Origin: Massilia aurea
Lineage (GTDB): Bacteria > Pseudomonadota > Gammaproteobacteria > Burkholderiales > Burkholderiaceae_D
NCBI RefSeq assembly: GCF_014200505.1
Contig: NZ_JACHBX010000002.1
Span: 949,377 to 1,013,376 of the forward strand
Length of the DNA stretch: 64,000 bases
Direction: 5' to 3'
Below, piece after piece: positions 17,730 through 26,461 of this stretch (within the stretch, counting starts at the first letter, position 1; every line of letters begins with the position of its first letter). A program made the position numbers and the translations under genes. The notes under the pieces are model-generated. The model worked only from the letters and a program-made list of their open reading frames with translations. It had not been told where the DNA came from and ran no database searches.

Positions 17730-18362
17730 TTATGCCTGGCTTGCGAGCGACAGCAGATCCGCAGGCGTGCCGAACTCGCACTCCGGGGCTACCCGGCGCA
17801 GCGCTTCGATCGACGCATAGCCCCAGCCGACCGCCCCGAACGCGATCCCGGCCCGGCGCGCGGCGTCGCCATCGGTGGTCTGGTCGCCGACATACAACGC
17901 CTGGATCGCCGGCACCGTGGCACGGCGCACGACCTTGCGGATGCGCGCCGCCTTGCCGAAGATCGACATGCCGCATTCGTACTGCCCCATCAGGCCTGCC
18001 AGTTCCGGCCCCAGCACGTGGCGCACATTGTCTTCGGCATTCGACGACACCACCGCCAGCCGCACGCCATTGCGGTCGAGCTCGTGCAGCGTGTGGGCGA
18101 TGCCGTCGAACAGCGCGATGCGGCCCGTGGCGCCGCGCATGCGGTCGATGAACGAGCGCGAGGCGATCGGCAGCTTCCAGGCCGGCATGCCGACATGGCG
18201 CATGATGTCGCGCGGGCCGTAGTGGCGCAGCTGCTCGGCCTGCGCGGCGTCGACGCGCCGGAAACCGTGCTGGTCGGCGATCTCGTTGAACACGCTCATG
18301 AAGAAAGGCCACGAGTCGGCCAGCGTGCCGTCGAAGTCGAAGATCGCCAGGCGATAGCTCAT
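17730..18362 (-). CDS. HAD-superfamily phosphatase (phosphoglycolate phosphatase-like)
   Basis: A 210-residue haloacid-dehalogenase hydrolase. Motif I is FDFDGTLADS with nucleophile and acid aspartates near residues 9 and 11. Motif II is AVVSSNAE, motif III the lysine in GKAARIRKVV, and motif IV GDQTTDGDAARRAG. The helical cap between motifs I and II fits the Gph-like subclass. Substrate is not determinable; phosphoglycolate or another small phosphate ester is likely. It is monocistronic in appearance, between the lipoprotein gene and an AraC-family gene on the same strand. Confidence 0.85.
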   Translation of the reverse strand: MSYRLAIFDFDGTLADSWPFFMSVFNEIADQHGFRRVDAAQAEQLRHYGPRDIMRHVGMPAWKLPIASRSFIDRMRGATGRIALFDGIAHTLHELDRNGVRLAVVSSNAEDNVRHVLGPELAGLMGQYECGMSIFGKAARIRKVVRRATVPAIQALYVGDQTTDGDAARRAGIAFGAVGWGYASIEALRRVAPECEFGTPADLLSLASQA

Positions 18363-18437
18363 GCGCGGGTCAGTTGAGTAGAAGTCATGCGGCGATTATA
18401 GAGACCGCGGCGCCGCCACGTCGCCGGCACGCCCCTG

Positions 18438-19352
18438 TCAGCGCATCCCCTGCAGGCCGCCCGCCTGCAGCGACTGGCGCAGCCGCGTCGCATCGCGCCC
18501 CGGCGACAGGCCGAAGAAGCGCGCGTATTCGCGCGAAAACTGTGAGCTACTTTCGTAGCCCACCGCATGGCCCGCGCGCGCCGCGTCGATCGACCCGGCG
18601 AGCATCAGCCGCCGCGCCTCTTGCAGGCGCAGCTGCTTCTGATACTGCAGCGGACTCATCGAGGTCACGGTCTTGAAGTGCTCGTGCAGCGTCGACGAAC
18701 TCATGCCCACCTCGCCAGCCAGGCGCTCGACGCTCAATGGCCGGTTGTAGTGATCCTTGATCCAGCAGATGGCCCGGGTGACCTGCGCGATGCGGCCATC
18801 GCCGCGGGCGCAATGGCGCACGGTGTCGGCATGCTCGCCGGTGAGCAGGCGATAGTGGAATTCCTTCAGCAGCAGTGGCGCGAGCACCGCGATGTCGTGC
18901 GGCGCATCGAGCAGGCGCACGAGGCGGTTGGCGACCTCGAGCAGCGCGGGCGTGGTCTCGCTCAGGAACAGCCCGCGCGCCGGGGGCGTGCCGCGCGCGG
19001 CCGGCCGGGCTGGCAGTTCGAGGTCGAGCGCGGCGAGCAACTGCGCGTCGAGATCGACCCGCAGGCACAGATAGGGTTCATCTTCCGTCGCCAGCGTCAC
19101 GCAGCCGGTCACCGGCAAGTCGACCGACACGACCAGGAACTTGGCCGTGTCGTAGCGGTAGTCAGTGCCGCCCAGCGAGACCAGCTTGGCACCCTGCGCG
19201 ATGATGCACACTGCCGGCGTGTGCACGACACGCAGCGGTTCGGTGGTCTGGCCGCTGCGGATCAGCCACACGCCGGGGATCGGGCTCTGGTGCATGCCGT
19301 CGCCGGGGGCGTGCTGCGCAATCTGGGTGGCGAGGTCGCGGATCGCTTGCAT
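18438..19352 (-). CDS. AraC-family regulator (AraC_N type)
   Basis: A 304-residue regulator of the AraC_N subgroup. The N-terminal half has the typical IPGVWLIRSGQTTEPLRVVHTPAVCIIAQGAK and LVVSVDLPVTG segments. The C-terminal half has two helix-turn-helix units (SVERLAGEVGMSSSTLHEHFK and AARAGHAVGYESSSQFSREYARFFG). Members often control nearby oxidoreductases or are activated by aromatic ligands. No obvious target is next to it here; the msh operon upstream ends 113 bases before its start. Confidence 0.87.
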   Translation of the reverse strand: MQAIRDLATQIAQHAPGDGMHQSPIPGVWLIRSGQTTEPLRVVHTPAVCIIAQGAKLVSLGGTDYRYDTAKFLVVSVDLPVTGCVTLATEDEPYLCLRVDLDAQLLAALDLELPARPAARGTPPARGLFLSETTPALLEVANRLVRLLDAPHDIAVLAPLLLKEFHYRLLTGEHADTVRHCARGDGRIAQVTRAICWIKDHYNRPLSVERLAGEVGMSSSTLHEHFKTVTSMSPLQYQKQLRLQEARRLMLAGSIDAARAGHAVGYESSSQFSREYARFFGLSPGRDATRLRQSLQAGGLQGMR

Positions 19353-19465
19353 GAACAGTTTCTCGGGTCGGTGGACAACGTGTCATTAGAACACCGGCGG
19401 GGCGTGCGATGGTCCGGGAAGATTGCACGATCCTCCGGCAGGGCAGCCGTTGCCAACGGTAACAC

Positions 19466-19993
19466 TCACACGCAAGGCGCGCCGTCTGTCAGCAGGCAGA
19501 TGGTGGCCACTTGCGCGCGCTCGACATAATCGGCGCGTGGCACGCTGCCGGTGTCCGGGCAGGTGTTGGCAGTGCCATTGCAGGCCACGGCGTCGATCCG
19601 GTAGATACGTTTGACAACCGGCGACGAGTTACCGCTGGCATCGATCGCCTCGCCCTCGTTATAGGCGCGAAACGAACAGCTGACACTGACCAGGAATCCG
19701 GACTCGGCACGGAAGTCAGTGAGATGGTTGACCGCCCCCGCTGGCGCTGCATTGCTGGTCGACAGAGGGGCCTGGGAGCAGCGCTGCACCGGGTTGTTGA
19801 AGACCCATTCGATGCCGCCGCGCGCCGCCAGGCTGGCGCGTGAGGCCAGCAAGGCCTGGTTGACGGTGCTCTGCTGCGTCTCGGTCAGGCGCAACAGCAC
19901 GACCGCAATGCCGGCAATCACCACCAGGAAGATCACAGCAGCAATATAGGCGAAGCCCGACTGGTGCCGGGGAAGGATGGGGAAGCGGCTCAT
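19466..19993 (-). CDS. mshP: MSHA-type minor pilin biogenesis protein MshP
   Basis: A 175-residue protein beginning MSRFPILPRHQSGFAYIAAVIFLVVIAGIAVVLL, a pilin-like N terminus with the GF processing site. The hydrophobic helix and TETQQSTVNQALLASRASLAARGGIEW are typical of MshP/PilX-like proteins. It has cysteine-bearing C-terminal loops. It is the last gene of the five-gene operon and overlaps mshO by ATGA at 19990-19993. Expected role: minor subunit in the tip or priming complex of an MSHA-type IV pilus. Confidence 0.8.
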   Translation of the reverse strand: MSRFPILPRHQSGFAYIAAVIFLVVIAGIAVVLLRLTETQQSTVNQALLASRASLAARGGIEWVFNNPVQRCSQAPLSTSNAAPAGAVNHLTDFRAESGFLVSVSCSFRAYNEGEAIDASGNSSPVVKRIYRIDAVACNGTANTCPDTGSVPRADYVERAQVATICLLTDGAPCV

Positions 19994-20871
19994 GGCAGGT
20001 TGTCGACGTGGGTGCCGATCGTGAGCGGGACCGATTCACCGCGCTCGGTCAGCGTGAGCTGGAGCTGTACGAAGCCGCTGTCCTGGGTCGCGCCCTGGTT
20101 GGTGTAGACGACGAAGCTGCAGGCCGACACCCGGGTGGCCACGATGGCCGGTGTGCCGGCCGGCGCATTGCACGTCGTTGCGCCAGGCGTGGTGCGGGAA
20201 AACCGTGTCAGGAAGCCTGTGCCGTTGCCAGTTACTTTGTCGACGCCCTGCGTACAGACGTAAGTAACGACGCGCTCGGCTCCTGGCACGACCAGGAAGC
20301 GGCCGCCATCGTACCCTTGGGGAATCTGGATCGGCGCGTTCAGCATGATGCGGGTGATGCCGGCCTGCGCATTCGGCGATGGCCCGGCCAGCGCGCTGAC
20401 CGTGCCGACATTGGAGTCGTTATACACATCGTCCGGACTGCGGTTGCCGATCACGATCGCATCGCCTGGCGTCGGCATCGCATTGAGCGGCGTGAGCACA
20501 TCGAACGCGGCACCGGTTTCGGCATCGTTGATATGGGCGTCGTTGGGATTGACCGTGTCGGGGCCCATTCGATAACGGCCGCCATCGCGGGTCGGCACGA
20601 GGTCCAGGCATTGCGGATTATTCAGGCGCAGCGAATTGGGCACGGCGGCGCGCACCTCGGTGGTGATTCTGCGCAGCGCGGTGTCAGCCTGACTTGTCAG
20701 GCCTGCGCGCTGGCTGATCAAGAGGTAACTCTGGATGGCCGGGGCCAGCTGCATCGTGAGCACGCCGCCGATGATGCCGATCAGGACGATGACCAGGATC
20801 AGCTCGACCAGCGTGAAGCCGCCATCGCGCTGCACGCGATGGCGCATGGAGTAGGGCATGGAATGGCTCAT
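19990..20871 (-). CDS. mshO: MSHA minor pilin MshO
   Basis: A 293-residue pseudopilin. The prepilin peptidase site and helix are GFTLVELILVIVLIGIIGG, with the conserved glutamate at +5. The following TSQADTALRRITTEVRAAVPNSLR is the MshO-type sequence. The large C-terminal domain is beta-rich with a few cysteines. It overlaps mshD upstream (20868-20871) and mshP downstream by four bases each, which implies coupled translation. MSHA minor pilins are thought to start assembly of the pilus fibre at the inner membrane. Confidence 0.88.
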   Translation of the reverse strand: MSHSMPYSMRHRVQRDGGFTLVELILVIVLIGIIGGVLTMQLAPAIQSYLLISQRAGLTSQADTALRRITTEVRAAVPNSLRLNNPQCLDLVPTRDGGRYRMGPDTVNPNDAHINDAETGAAFDVLTPLNAMPTPGDAIVIGNRSPDDVYNDSNVGTVSALAGPSPNAQAGITRIMLNAPIQIPQGYDGGRFLVVPGAERVVTYVCTQGVDKVTGNGTGFLTRFSRTTPGATTCNAPAGTPAIVATRVSACSFVVYTNQGATQDSGFVQLQLTLTERGESVPLTIGTHVDNLP

Positions 20872-21311
20872 GGACGCGTCCTCCAGCCGACCAGACGCAG
20901 ATCCTGGGCGCCGGGCGCGCGCACGATGACCTGGACGCGCATGGCGTCGGCAGCCGCCACGCCGGTGATGGCCTGCTGGTTGACCTGCACCTGCACGGTA
21001 TAGCGTCCCAGGCCCGGGACAGCGCCGCCGTTGACATTGCTGACGGCGACAGGCCCGTAGCCGTTGTAGTCCATGAGGTCATTGAAAAACAGGCGACCTG
21101 CCTGATTCGGCTGGGCGACAAACGGCTTTTGCATGACCTCTTCCATCATCGATTCGGCGATCGCCAGCATTTGCTGGGTAATCAAGGGATCGGTGGAGGC
21201 GATATTGGCGCGGTTATAAGCAGCCACGAGTCCCGCCAGGGCGGTGCCCACGATCACGATTGCGACGATCAGTTCGATCAGCGTGGTGCCTGCCATGCGT
21301 TTAATGGACAT
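20868..21311 (-). CDS. mshD: MSHA minor pilin MshD
   Basis: A 147-residue pseudopilin starting MSIKRMAGTTLIELIVAIVIVGTALAG, with the peptidase site G-TTLIE. The segment STDPLITQQMLAIAESMMEEVM is typical of MshD/PulJ-like minor pilins. A longer frame opens upstream to 21407, but its first 32 residues overlap mshC and lack family character, so 21311 is chosen. It overlaps mshC by 11 bases and mshO by 4. Confidence 0.85.
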   Translation of the reverse strand: MSIKRMAGTTLIELIVAIVIVGTALAGLVAAYNRANIASTDPLITQQMLAIAESMMEEVMQKPFVAQPNQAGRLFFNDLMDYNGYGPVAVSNVNGGAVPGLGRYTVQVQVNQQAITGVAAADAMRVQVIVRAPGAQDLRLVGWRTRP

Positions 21312-21774
21312 AGCCAGTGCCTCCGTCGAGCGTGATGGTGCGCCGGATGGCATCAGCACCCTTGATGGCGATGTCGACCCTGCCCAGGCGTACGCCGTTG
21401 CCGTCATCGATGGTGCCGTCGGGCCGGAACAGCAGCAGCGGGGGCGCGCCGCTCATGACGATATTTGCTTCCTTGCTGTCGTACAGACCATCGGTGATGC
21501 CCTGCAGCTGCACGTTGCCACAGGGGCCGTTGCCGACGGCGGTACGCACGCGCAGCATCAGCGTCGTTGCCGTCGTGGTCACGCATACCGTGCGGCGACG
21601 CGCGACCGCGCTTTTCTGGGCCATGCGCAGTCCACTGGCCACCTGGTCGCCAAACAGGGCCGCACCGGTCGCGCTGTCTCCCATCAGGCGCGGGACGGCA
21701 AAGGCTGCCAGCACGCCGATCAGCACCATCACCGTGATCAGTTCAACCATCGTGAAACCCTGCTGGCGGCTCAA
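21301..21774 (-). CDS. mshC: MSHA minor pilin MshC
   Basis: A 157-residue GspH/MshC-type pseudopilin. The N terminus MSRQQGFTMVELITVMVLIGVLAAFAVPRL has the GFTMVE cleavage site. The next segment DQVASGLRMAQKSAVARRRTVCV is the GspH-type helix. The C-terminal half is a small beta domain with two cysteines (VCVTT and GPCGN) that may form a disulfide. It overlaps mshQ by four bases (21771-21774) and mshD by eleven. Confidence 0.87.
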   Translation of the reverse strand: MSRQQGFTMVELITVMVLIGVLAAFAVPRLMGDSATGAALFGDQVASGLRMAQKSAVARRRTVCVTTTATTLMLRVRTAVGNGPCGNVQLQGITDGLYDSKEANIVMSGAPPLLLFRPDGTIDDGNGVRLGRVDIAIKGADAIRRTITLDGGTGYVH

Positions 21775-24509
21775 TTGAACACCTGGCGCACATGGATGAT
21801 GCGACGCTCTTCGGCCGACTGCTCACCAAAGGTCGCGCGCGCCGATGGATCGGCGCAGCCCGTGGGCAGGCGCAGCCAGGCCAGCCGAGCACCGGTGTTC
21901 TTGGGATACACGGCGTTGTTGCACGGCAGGGGCTGCGTATCATTGCCCAGATTGATCGCCAGGTCGATCCAGCCGGGCCGGTCACCCGTCAGGTCGACTT
22001 GCCCGCGACCACTGGCCAGCACCACGGCACTCTTGACGGCGCCAATCGTCGGCGCCACGCCGCCCGTCACGTTGGACCGGGCCGCTTGCACGAACGCGCT
22101 GGCCGGAATCACGGTGAAGTCATCCTTCTGATTGAACAGCCAGCTTTTGCCGGTCCAGTAATAGGCTTCGATGCGCATCGGCAGTGGCGTGTTGATGCGA
22201 CCGAATGCATTGGCGATACGCAGGCGGCCACTGTGGACCGCTGGCCGGGCTATCTCGTAGCTGCCCTTTCCATCGCCCGATGTCACCACGCCCCCGCTGT
22301 TGCTGGCCCTGAGCAAAATGCTGGCAGCGATCGGCGCCGCAGTTTTCGGCCCGTAGGCTGGCCTGGCTTGTGCGAGCCCATCTTTGAAGGCGCTTGCGGG
22401 CACGGTAAAGTCCTTCAGTTCGGCGCTGGTGTCCTTGATTGCAGCATAGTCGGCCGGATTGAGAGCGGTGAGCGTCACCGTTTCGCTCAGGCCCAGGTCG
22501 CCCGAATAGTTCCTGGTAATGGCGCCCTGCGCATTCATCGCCGCCACCTCGACAGGGATGGGCTCGCCGGCATAGTAGAACGCGCGTGTCTTGCTCGCAG
22601 CCGGATAATCGACCTTGAAATATTTGGGGATGAAGGGGCCGACGGTTGGCGTGCATGTCGTTGTCTCGCCACTGGTACCCAGCACGTCTACCTTGCTACC
22701 CAAAAAATCGCTCAACGTCGCCTTCAGGTCCAGCATGCCGACGTCGCCCCATGCCAGGGTCGCCACAGCGACGCCGCTATTGAATTCCGTCCTGGCGCCA
22801 GTGAACAGGCCGGCGCTGCCCTTGCCGACGCAGGACAGCCCAATGTCAGTGAGCGTGGCACCAGCCGCCAGGGCACTGCGGTGGAAACTTGGCGTGGTGG
22901 CGCCGGCTTTGTTGACTGCCGTGACGGTGACCTGGAAATTCTCGCCCGCGCGAACGGGGGAGGAGGGCAATGTTGAAAAGTCGAAGGTGTAGGGCGCGAC
23001 GGTCACCGTGGTGTCGCCCTGGGCGTCGTCGAACGACGCCAGGAGTTTGAGCGTGCCCACATCCTGGTAGACCAGCGTCAGTTGCGCCTTGCCGTCGGCA
23101 TCGAACCGGCTGTTGACGGCTTGCGCCGCACCAGTGGCGCAAGCCAGCGTGGCGGCGCGTTTGGTCGTGTTGTCGGTCAGCTGCAACCCCTTGGTGTCGG
23201 CACTGGTCGTGACATGCTGGCAGGCATACGCGATATCCTTGCTGGTGTTCCTGAAGGCCGCCACGCACTGGCCAGTAGCAGGGTCGGGCGCGAGCGCCGT
23301 GACAATGGCGCCCGCGCTGTCACCGGCCTTGTGGTGATTTGCGTCGATCCGGAAGCTCACGCCGCTGGCAAATGTTATCGCGCAGCTGGTGCTCTTGCTC
23401 GTGCTGTTGTAGCAGGTGGTGGCCGGTTTGGCGCCACTTTGCGTCAGTTGCAGGGTGTCCGTGCCGGCCGTGTTGCGCGACACCTGCGCCAGCGTGGTGC
23501 CGGAGCTGTCGATGGTGGCTGCCACTGCACCCGGCGACAACGTGATTTGTGCACCGCCCTTGTACAAGGCGCTGCAAGACTCGTTGGCGCAGGCCGTCAC
23601 GGTCACGCTTTCCGGCGCGCAGGTGCGGCCGCTGCCGTCATGGGTGATCTGAAAATGATGCAAGGGGGCCGTCGCCGGCTTGGCCGACTCACAGGTCGGG
23701 CCTTCGGGGGTGTTGACCGGATAGCCGCTCTGGTTCTCCACACAGTCGCACTCACCAGGGCGCGTGCCTGTCTTGCAGATGACTTTCTTGGCCACGCGGC
23801 CGTGCCAGTCCAGCTTTGCAAAGTCAACCGCTGCGTTGCCCGTGATGAGCGCGTCCGAGGCTTGCAGCGTCATCTGGCCGGTGTCGACGTTGCCGTCGAT
23901 CGTGCTGCCCGAGCCCAGGAACAGGCTCGTGGAGGCCTTGACGTCGCCCGTGATCCTGACCGGCGTGCCGATCGAGACCGTGGTGCCGGTGACAGGGCCG
24001 GTGATCGTCGTGTTCGACCCGACGGTGACCGGCCCGGTGGACACCAGCGTGCCGGTGATCTGCAAGGTCGACCCGCTGCCCAGCACCAGCGACGCGGCGC
24101 TGATGTCGGCCTTGAAGGTCTGCACCTGGTTACCCGCGGTGAAGGTTTTGGCAGAGCTGAATGAACCACCAGTCACATTCAGGTTGGAGGGCGGAAGATC
24201 AGCGATGCTCAGATTGCCCGTACTGGTCAGGCGCGCGGTGCCCGACATCGTCAGGCCCTGGTTGTAGCCGAACGTGAAATCGGACCGCACGCTGACGGTA
24301 TAGCCCGAGTCGATGATGATCTTGTCGTCCGAGGCGATACCCGCACTGCTGGGGCAGGTGTACACCTTGCCCGACAGTGAGCAGCCCGGTACCGCTGCGC
24401 CGCCGAAGCGGTACGTCGCGCCAGCCTGGGCGGCGCCGGTCGCGAGCAGCAGGCCGAACAGCGCCAGCGCCGTGCGCAGGATCAGCGAGAACGGGGAAGT
24501 GAAATACAC
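21771..24509 (-). CDS. mshQ: MSHA biogenesis protein MshQ-like (DUF6701 C-terminal region)
   Basis: A 912-residue secreted protein. Residues 1-28 are a signal peptide ending ATGAAQA. Residues 60-230 hold repeated short strands rich in Gly, Ser and Thr (TLQITGTLVSTGPVTVGSNTTITG), like a beta-solenoid. Cysteine-rich segments follow (ECDCVENQSGYP). The C-terminal half has immunoglobulin-like repeats and the DUF6701/MshQ ending (FGRINTPLPMRIEAYYW). It is the first gene of the operon, with the downstream pilin genes overlapping. It probably decorates the pilus tip and acts in surface attachment. Its position ahead of mshC differs from the Vibrio msh order, where mshQ is last. Confidence 0.8.
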   Translation of the reverse strand: MYFTSPFSLILRTALALFGLLLATGAAQAGATYRFGGAAVPGCSLSGKVYTCPSSAGIASDDKIIIDSGYTVSVRSDFTFGYNQGLTMSGTARLTSTGNLSIADLPPSNLNVTGGSFSSAKTFTAGNQVQTFKADISAASLVLGSGSTLQITGTLVSTGPVTVGSNTTITGPVTGTTVSIGTPVRITGDVKASTSLFLGSGSTIDGNVDTGQMTLQASDALITGNAAVDFAKLDWHGRVAKKVICKTGTRPGECDCVENQSGYPVNTPEGPTCESAKPATAPLHHFQITHDGSGRTCAPESVTVTACANESCSALYKGGAQITLSPGAVAATIDSSGTTLAQVSRNTAGTDTLQLTQSGAKPATTCYNSTSKSTSCAITFASGVSFRIDANHHKAGDSAGAIVTALAPDPATGQCVAAFRNTSKDIAYACQHVTTSADTKGLQLTDNTTKRAATLACATGAAQAVNSRFDADGKAQLTLVYQDVGTLKLLASFDDAQGDTTVTVAPYTFDFSTLPSSPVRAGENFQVTVTAVNKAGATTPSFHRSALAAGATLTDIGLSCVGKGSAGLFTGARTEFNSGVAVATLAWGDVGMLDLKATLSDFLGSKVDVLGTSGETTTCTPTVGPFIPKYFKVDYPAASKTRAFYYAGEPIPVEVAAMNAQGAITRNYSGDLGLSETVTLTALNPADYAAIKDTSAELKDFTVPASAFKDGLAQARPAYGPKTAAPIAASILLRASNSGGVVTSGDGKGSYEIARPAVHSGRLRIANAFGRINTPLPMRIEAYYWTGKSWLFNQKDDFTVIPASAFVQAARSNVTGGVAPTIGAVKSAVVLASGRGQVDLTGDRPGWIDLAINLGNDTQPLPCNNAVYPKNTGARLAWLRLPTGCADPSARATFGEQSAEERRIIHVRQVFN

Positions 24510-24648
24510 AAGGAAACCTGCACGAAACGGGATGAACGAAAGTGTGCACTGGATTGCCGTACAGCCACAATAGATTTTTCACTCAGGCAACCATTCGACA
24601 GCTTTCCGCGCACTGGGTGCGTGGTATGGACAACGGTGTGTGGCTATC

Positions 24649-24676
24649 GTGGAAACAGTCTTACAATAGTTTCCAC
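24649..24676. promoter_or_regulatory. Inverted repeat upstream of the NERD-helicase gene
   Basis: GTGGAAAC and GTTTCCAC are perfect 8-base inverted arms separated by 12 bases. The site lies 22 bases before the ATG at 24699 and between divergent genes, so it may be an operator or a leader hairpin. Confidence 0.5.
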
Positions 24677-24698
24677 CTTATTAACGTTAGCGGACACC

Positions 24699-26336
24699 AT
24701 GGCCCATATCCAACCAAGCGGCTGGCGCGAACTGTCCGTCACGGGCGCCGCCGCCCGCGAAATCGAGACGCTCGCCTACCTTGAGCAGCGCCTGGCCGAC
24801 ACGCCCTACGTGATCTACCACGGCGTGCACTGGACGAACGTCGAGCAGGGTTATTCGGTGTACGGCGACGTCGACTTCATCGTGCTCGCGCCGAATGGCC
24901 GCATCCTGGTCATCGAGCAGGTCGCCGGTTTTCTGAACGAGACGCCGGACGGCCTAGTCAAAAGCTACCAGGGCAAGCCGCGCAAGGTCCGCACGCAGAT
25001 CCTGGCCACGATCGAGGGCCTGGCCAAGCGCTTCCAGGGAAAGCTGTCCATCGACTACCTGCTGTACTGCCCCGACTACATCGTGCGCGACCAGCCACTG
25101 GCCGGCATCGACGCCGACCACATCATCGACGCATCGAACAAACCCAAGCTGGCGCGCGTGATCCGCGAGGCGCTGCCTATCACCGAGCGCACCGACGACT
25201 TCGACAAGGTCACGCGCTTCCTGGGCGACACACTGAACCTGCGGCCCGATCCGAGCGCCATGATCGGCAACGCCGAGGCGATGGTCACCAAACTCTCGGG
25301 CGGCCTGGCCACCTGGGCGCGGCGGCTCGACTTCTCGCCATTCCGGCTGCACGTGATCGGCACCGCCGGCAGCGGCAAGACGCAGTTGGCGCTGGCCGAA
25401 TACAGCGCTGCCATCGACGCCGGCCTGCGTCCGCTGTACGTGTGCTTCAACCGGCCGCTGGCCGACCACATCGAACGGCTGGTGCCGGCCGGCGGGCGGG
25501 TGGCGACCTTCCACATGCTGTCGGACGCCTGGCTGCGCGCGCAGGACATCACGCCCGATTACGCGGCGGCGGATGTGTGGGAAAAGATCGAAGCATCGAT
25601 GGCCGACGCCACCTTGCCCGAAACCTGGCAATTCGACGTCGTCATCGTCGACGAGGGCCAGGACTTTTCGGTGGCGTGGCGCGACATCGTGCTGCGCATG
25701 CTGAAAGAGGGCGGCCGCGCGATCTGGATGGAAGACCCGGACCAGAACCTGTACGGCCGCGGGATGGTGCCACTGCCGGGCTGGGTGACGCTGCATTCGC
25801 ATGTCAACTATCGCAGCCCGCGCCAGATCGTCGACATGCTCACGTCCATTGGCGCATCGCACCAGCCGGTAGAGGCGGGCAGCCCGTTCAAGGGCGCCGA
25901 CATCGAAGAGCTGACCTATCCTGAAGGCGACGTCGAAGCGATGCTGGCACAGACGCGGCGCGCCGTGACGTCGTGCCTAGCGGCCGGCTTCGGGCGCCAG
26001 GACATCGCGATCTGCGCGTTTCGCGGCCGCGAAAAGTCGGCCATTTTGCAGCTCGATCGCCTGAGCGATGCGCACTCGCTGCGCTCGTTCACGGGTGCGT
26101 ACGACTTGTTCGGCACGCCGGTGTTCCGCGAAGGCGGATTGCTGGCCGAATCGGTGTACCGCTTCAAGGGGCAGTCGGCGCCGGCGCTGATTTTTACCGA
26201 GATCGATTTCGAAGAACTCGACGAGCAGACGCTGCGCAAGCTGTTCGTGGGGATGACGCGCGCGCGGCTCAAGCTCGTGCTGGTGATGAGCGAGCGCGCG
26301 TCGTTGCAGATTGTGGATCGGATGAGTGGGCGGTGA
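24699..26336 (+). CDS. NERD-domain UvrD/Rep-like helicase
   Basis: A 545-residue protein. Residues 20-130 are a NERD nuclease-like domain, with DVDFIVLAPNGRILVIEQV where active members have E-x-K. Here the motif is E73-Q-V75, so the usual lysine is replaced. Residues from about 220 form a superfamily 1 helicase core: Walker A GTAGSGKTQLAL, Walker B VVIVDEGQDFS, motif III-like WMEDPDQNLYG and motif VI KLFVGMTRARLKLVLVMS. ATG at 24699 starts the conserved region. It is divergent from mshQ and monocistronic. NERD helicases act on DNA and some protect against phage; this role is not shown here. Confidence 0.85.
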   Translation: MAHIQPSGWRELSVTGAAAREIETLAYLEQRLADTPYVIYHGVHWTNVEQGYSVYGDVDFIVLAPNGRILVIEQVAGFLNETPDGLVKSYQGKPRKVRTQILATIEGLAKRFQGKLSIDYLLYCPDYIVRDQPLAGIDADHIIDASNKPKLARVIREALPITERTDDFDKVTRFLGDTLNLRPDPSAMIGNAEAMVTKLSGGLATWARRLDFSPFRLHVIGTAGSGKTQLALAEYSAAIDAGLRPLYVCFNRPLADHIERLVPAGGRVATFHMLSDAWLRAQDITPDYAAADVWEKIEASMADATLPETWQFDVVIVDEGQDFSVAWRDIVLRMLKEGGRAIWMEDPDQNLYGRGMVPLPGWVTLHSHVNYRSPRQIVDMLTSIGASHQPVEAGSPFKGADIEELTYPEGDVEAMLAQTRRAVTSCLAAGFGRQDIAICAFRGREKSAILQLDRLSDAHSLRSFTGAYDLFGTPVFREGGLLAESVYRFKGQSAPALIFTEIDFEELDEQTLRKLFVGMTRARLKLVLVMSERASLQIVDRMSGR

Positions 26337-26378
26337 ATCATCGCGGCGCCTGATTGCGGGCCAGGTGATCTCGGCGCC

Positions 26379-26461
26379 AACCATCACCGCGTGGACGGGG
26401 GACCCGTCCACCCTACCGTTCGGATAGCCGGGTAGGGTGGGCGGCTTTGCCGCCCACGCGT
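26379..26461. repeat. Palindromic repeat of the GTAGGGTGGACGG family
   Basis: ATCACCGCGTGGACGGG followed by its inverse arm CCCGTCCACCCTAC occupies 26379-26416. A second hairpin, GGTAGGGTGGGCGGC with GCCGCCCACGCG, fills 26431-26460. The same family occurs as a tandem pair at 48923-49131. The hairpins lie between convergent genes and could also stop transcription. Confidence 0.75.
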
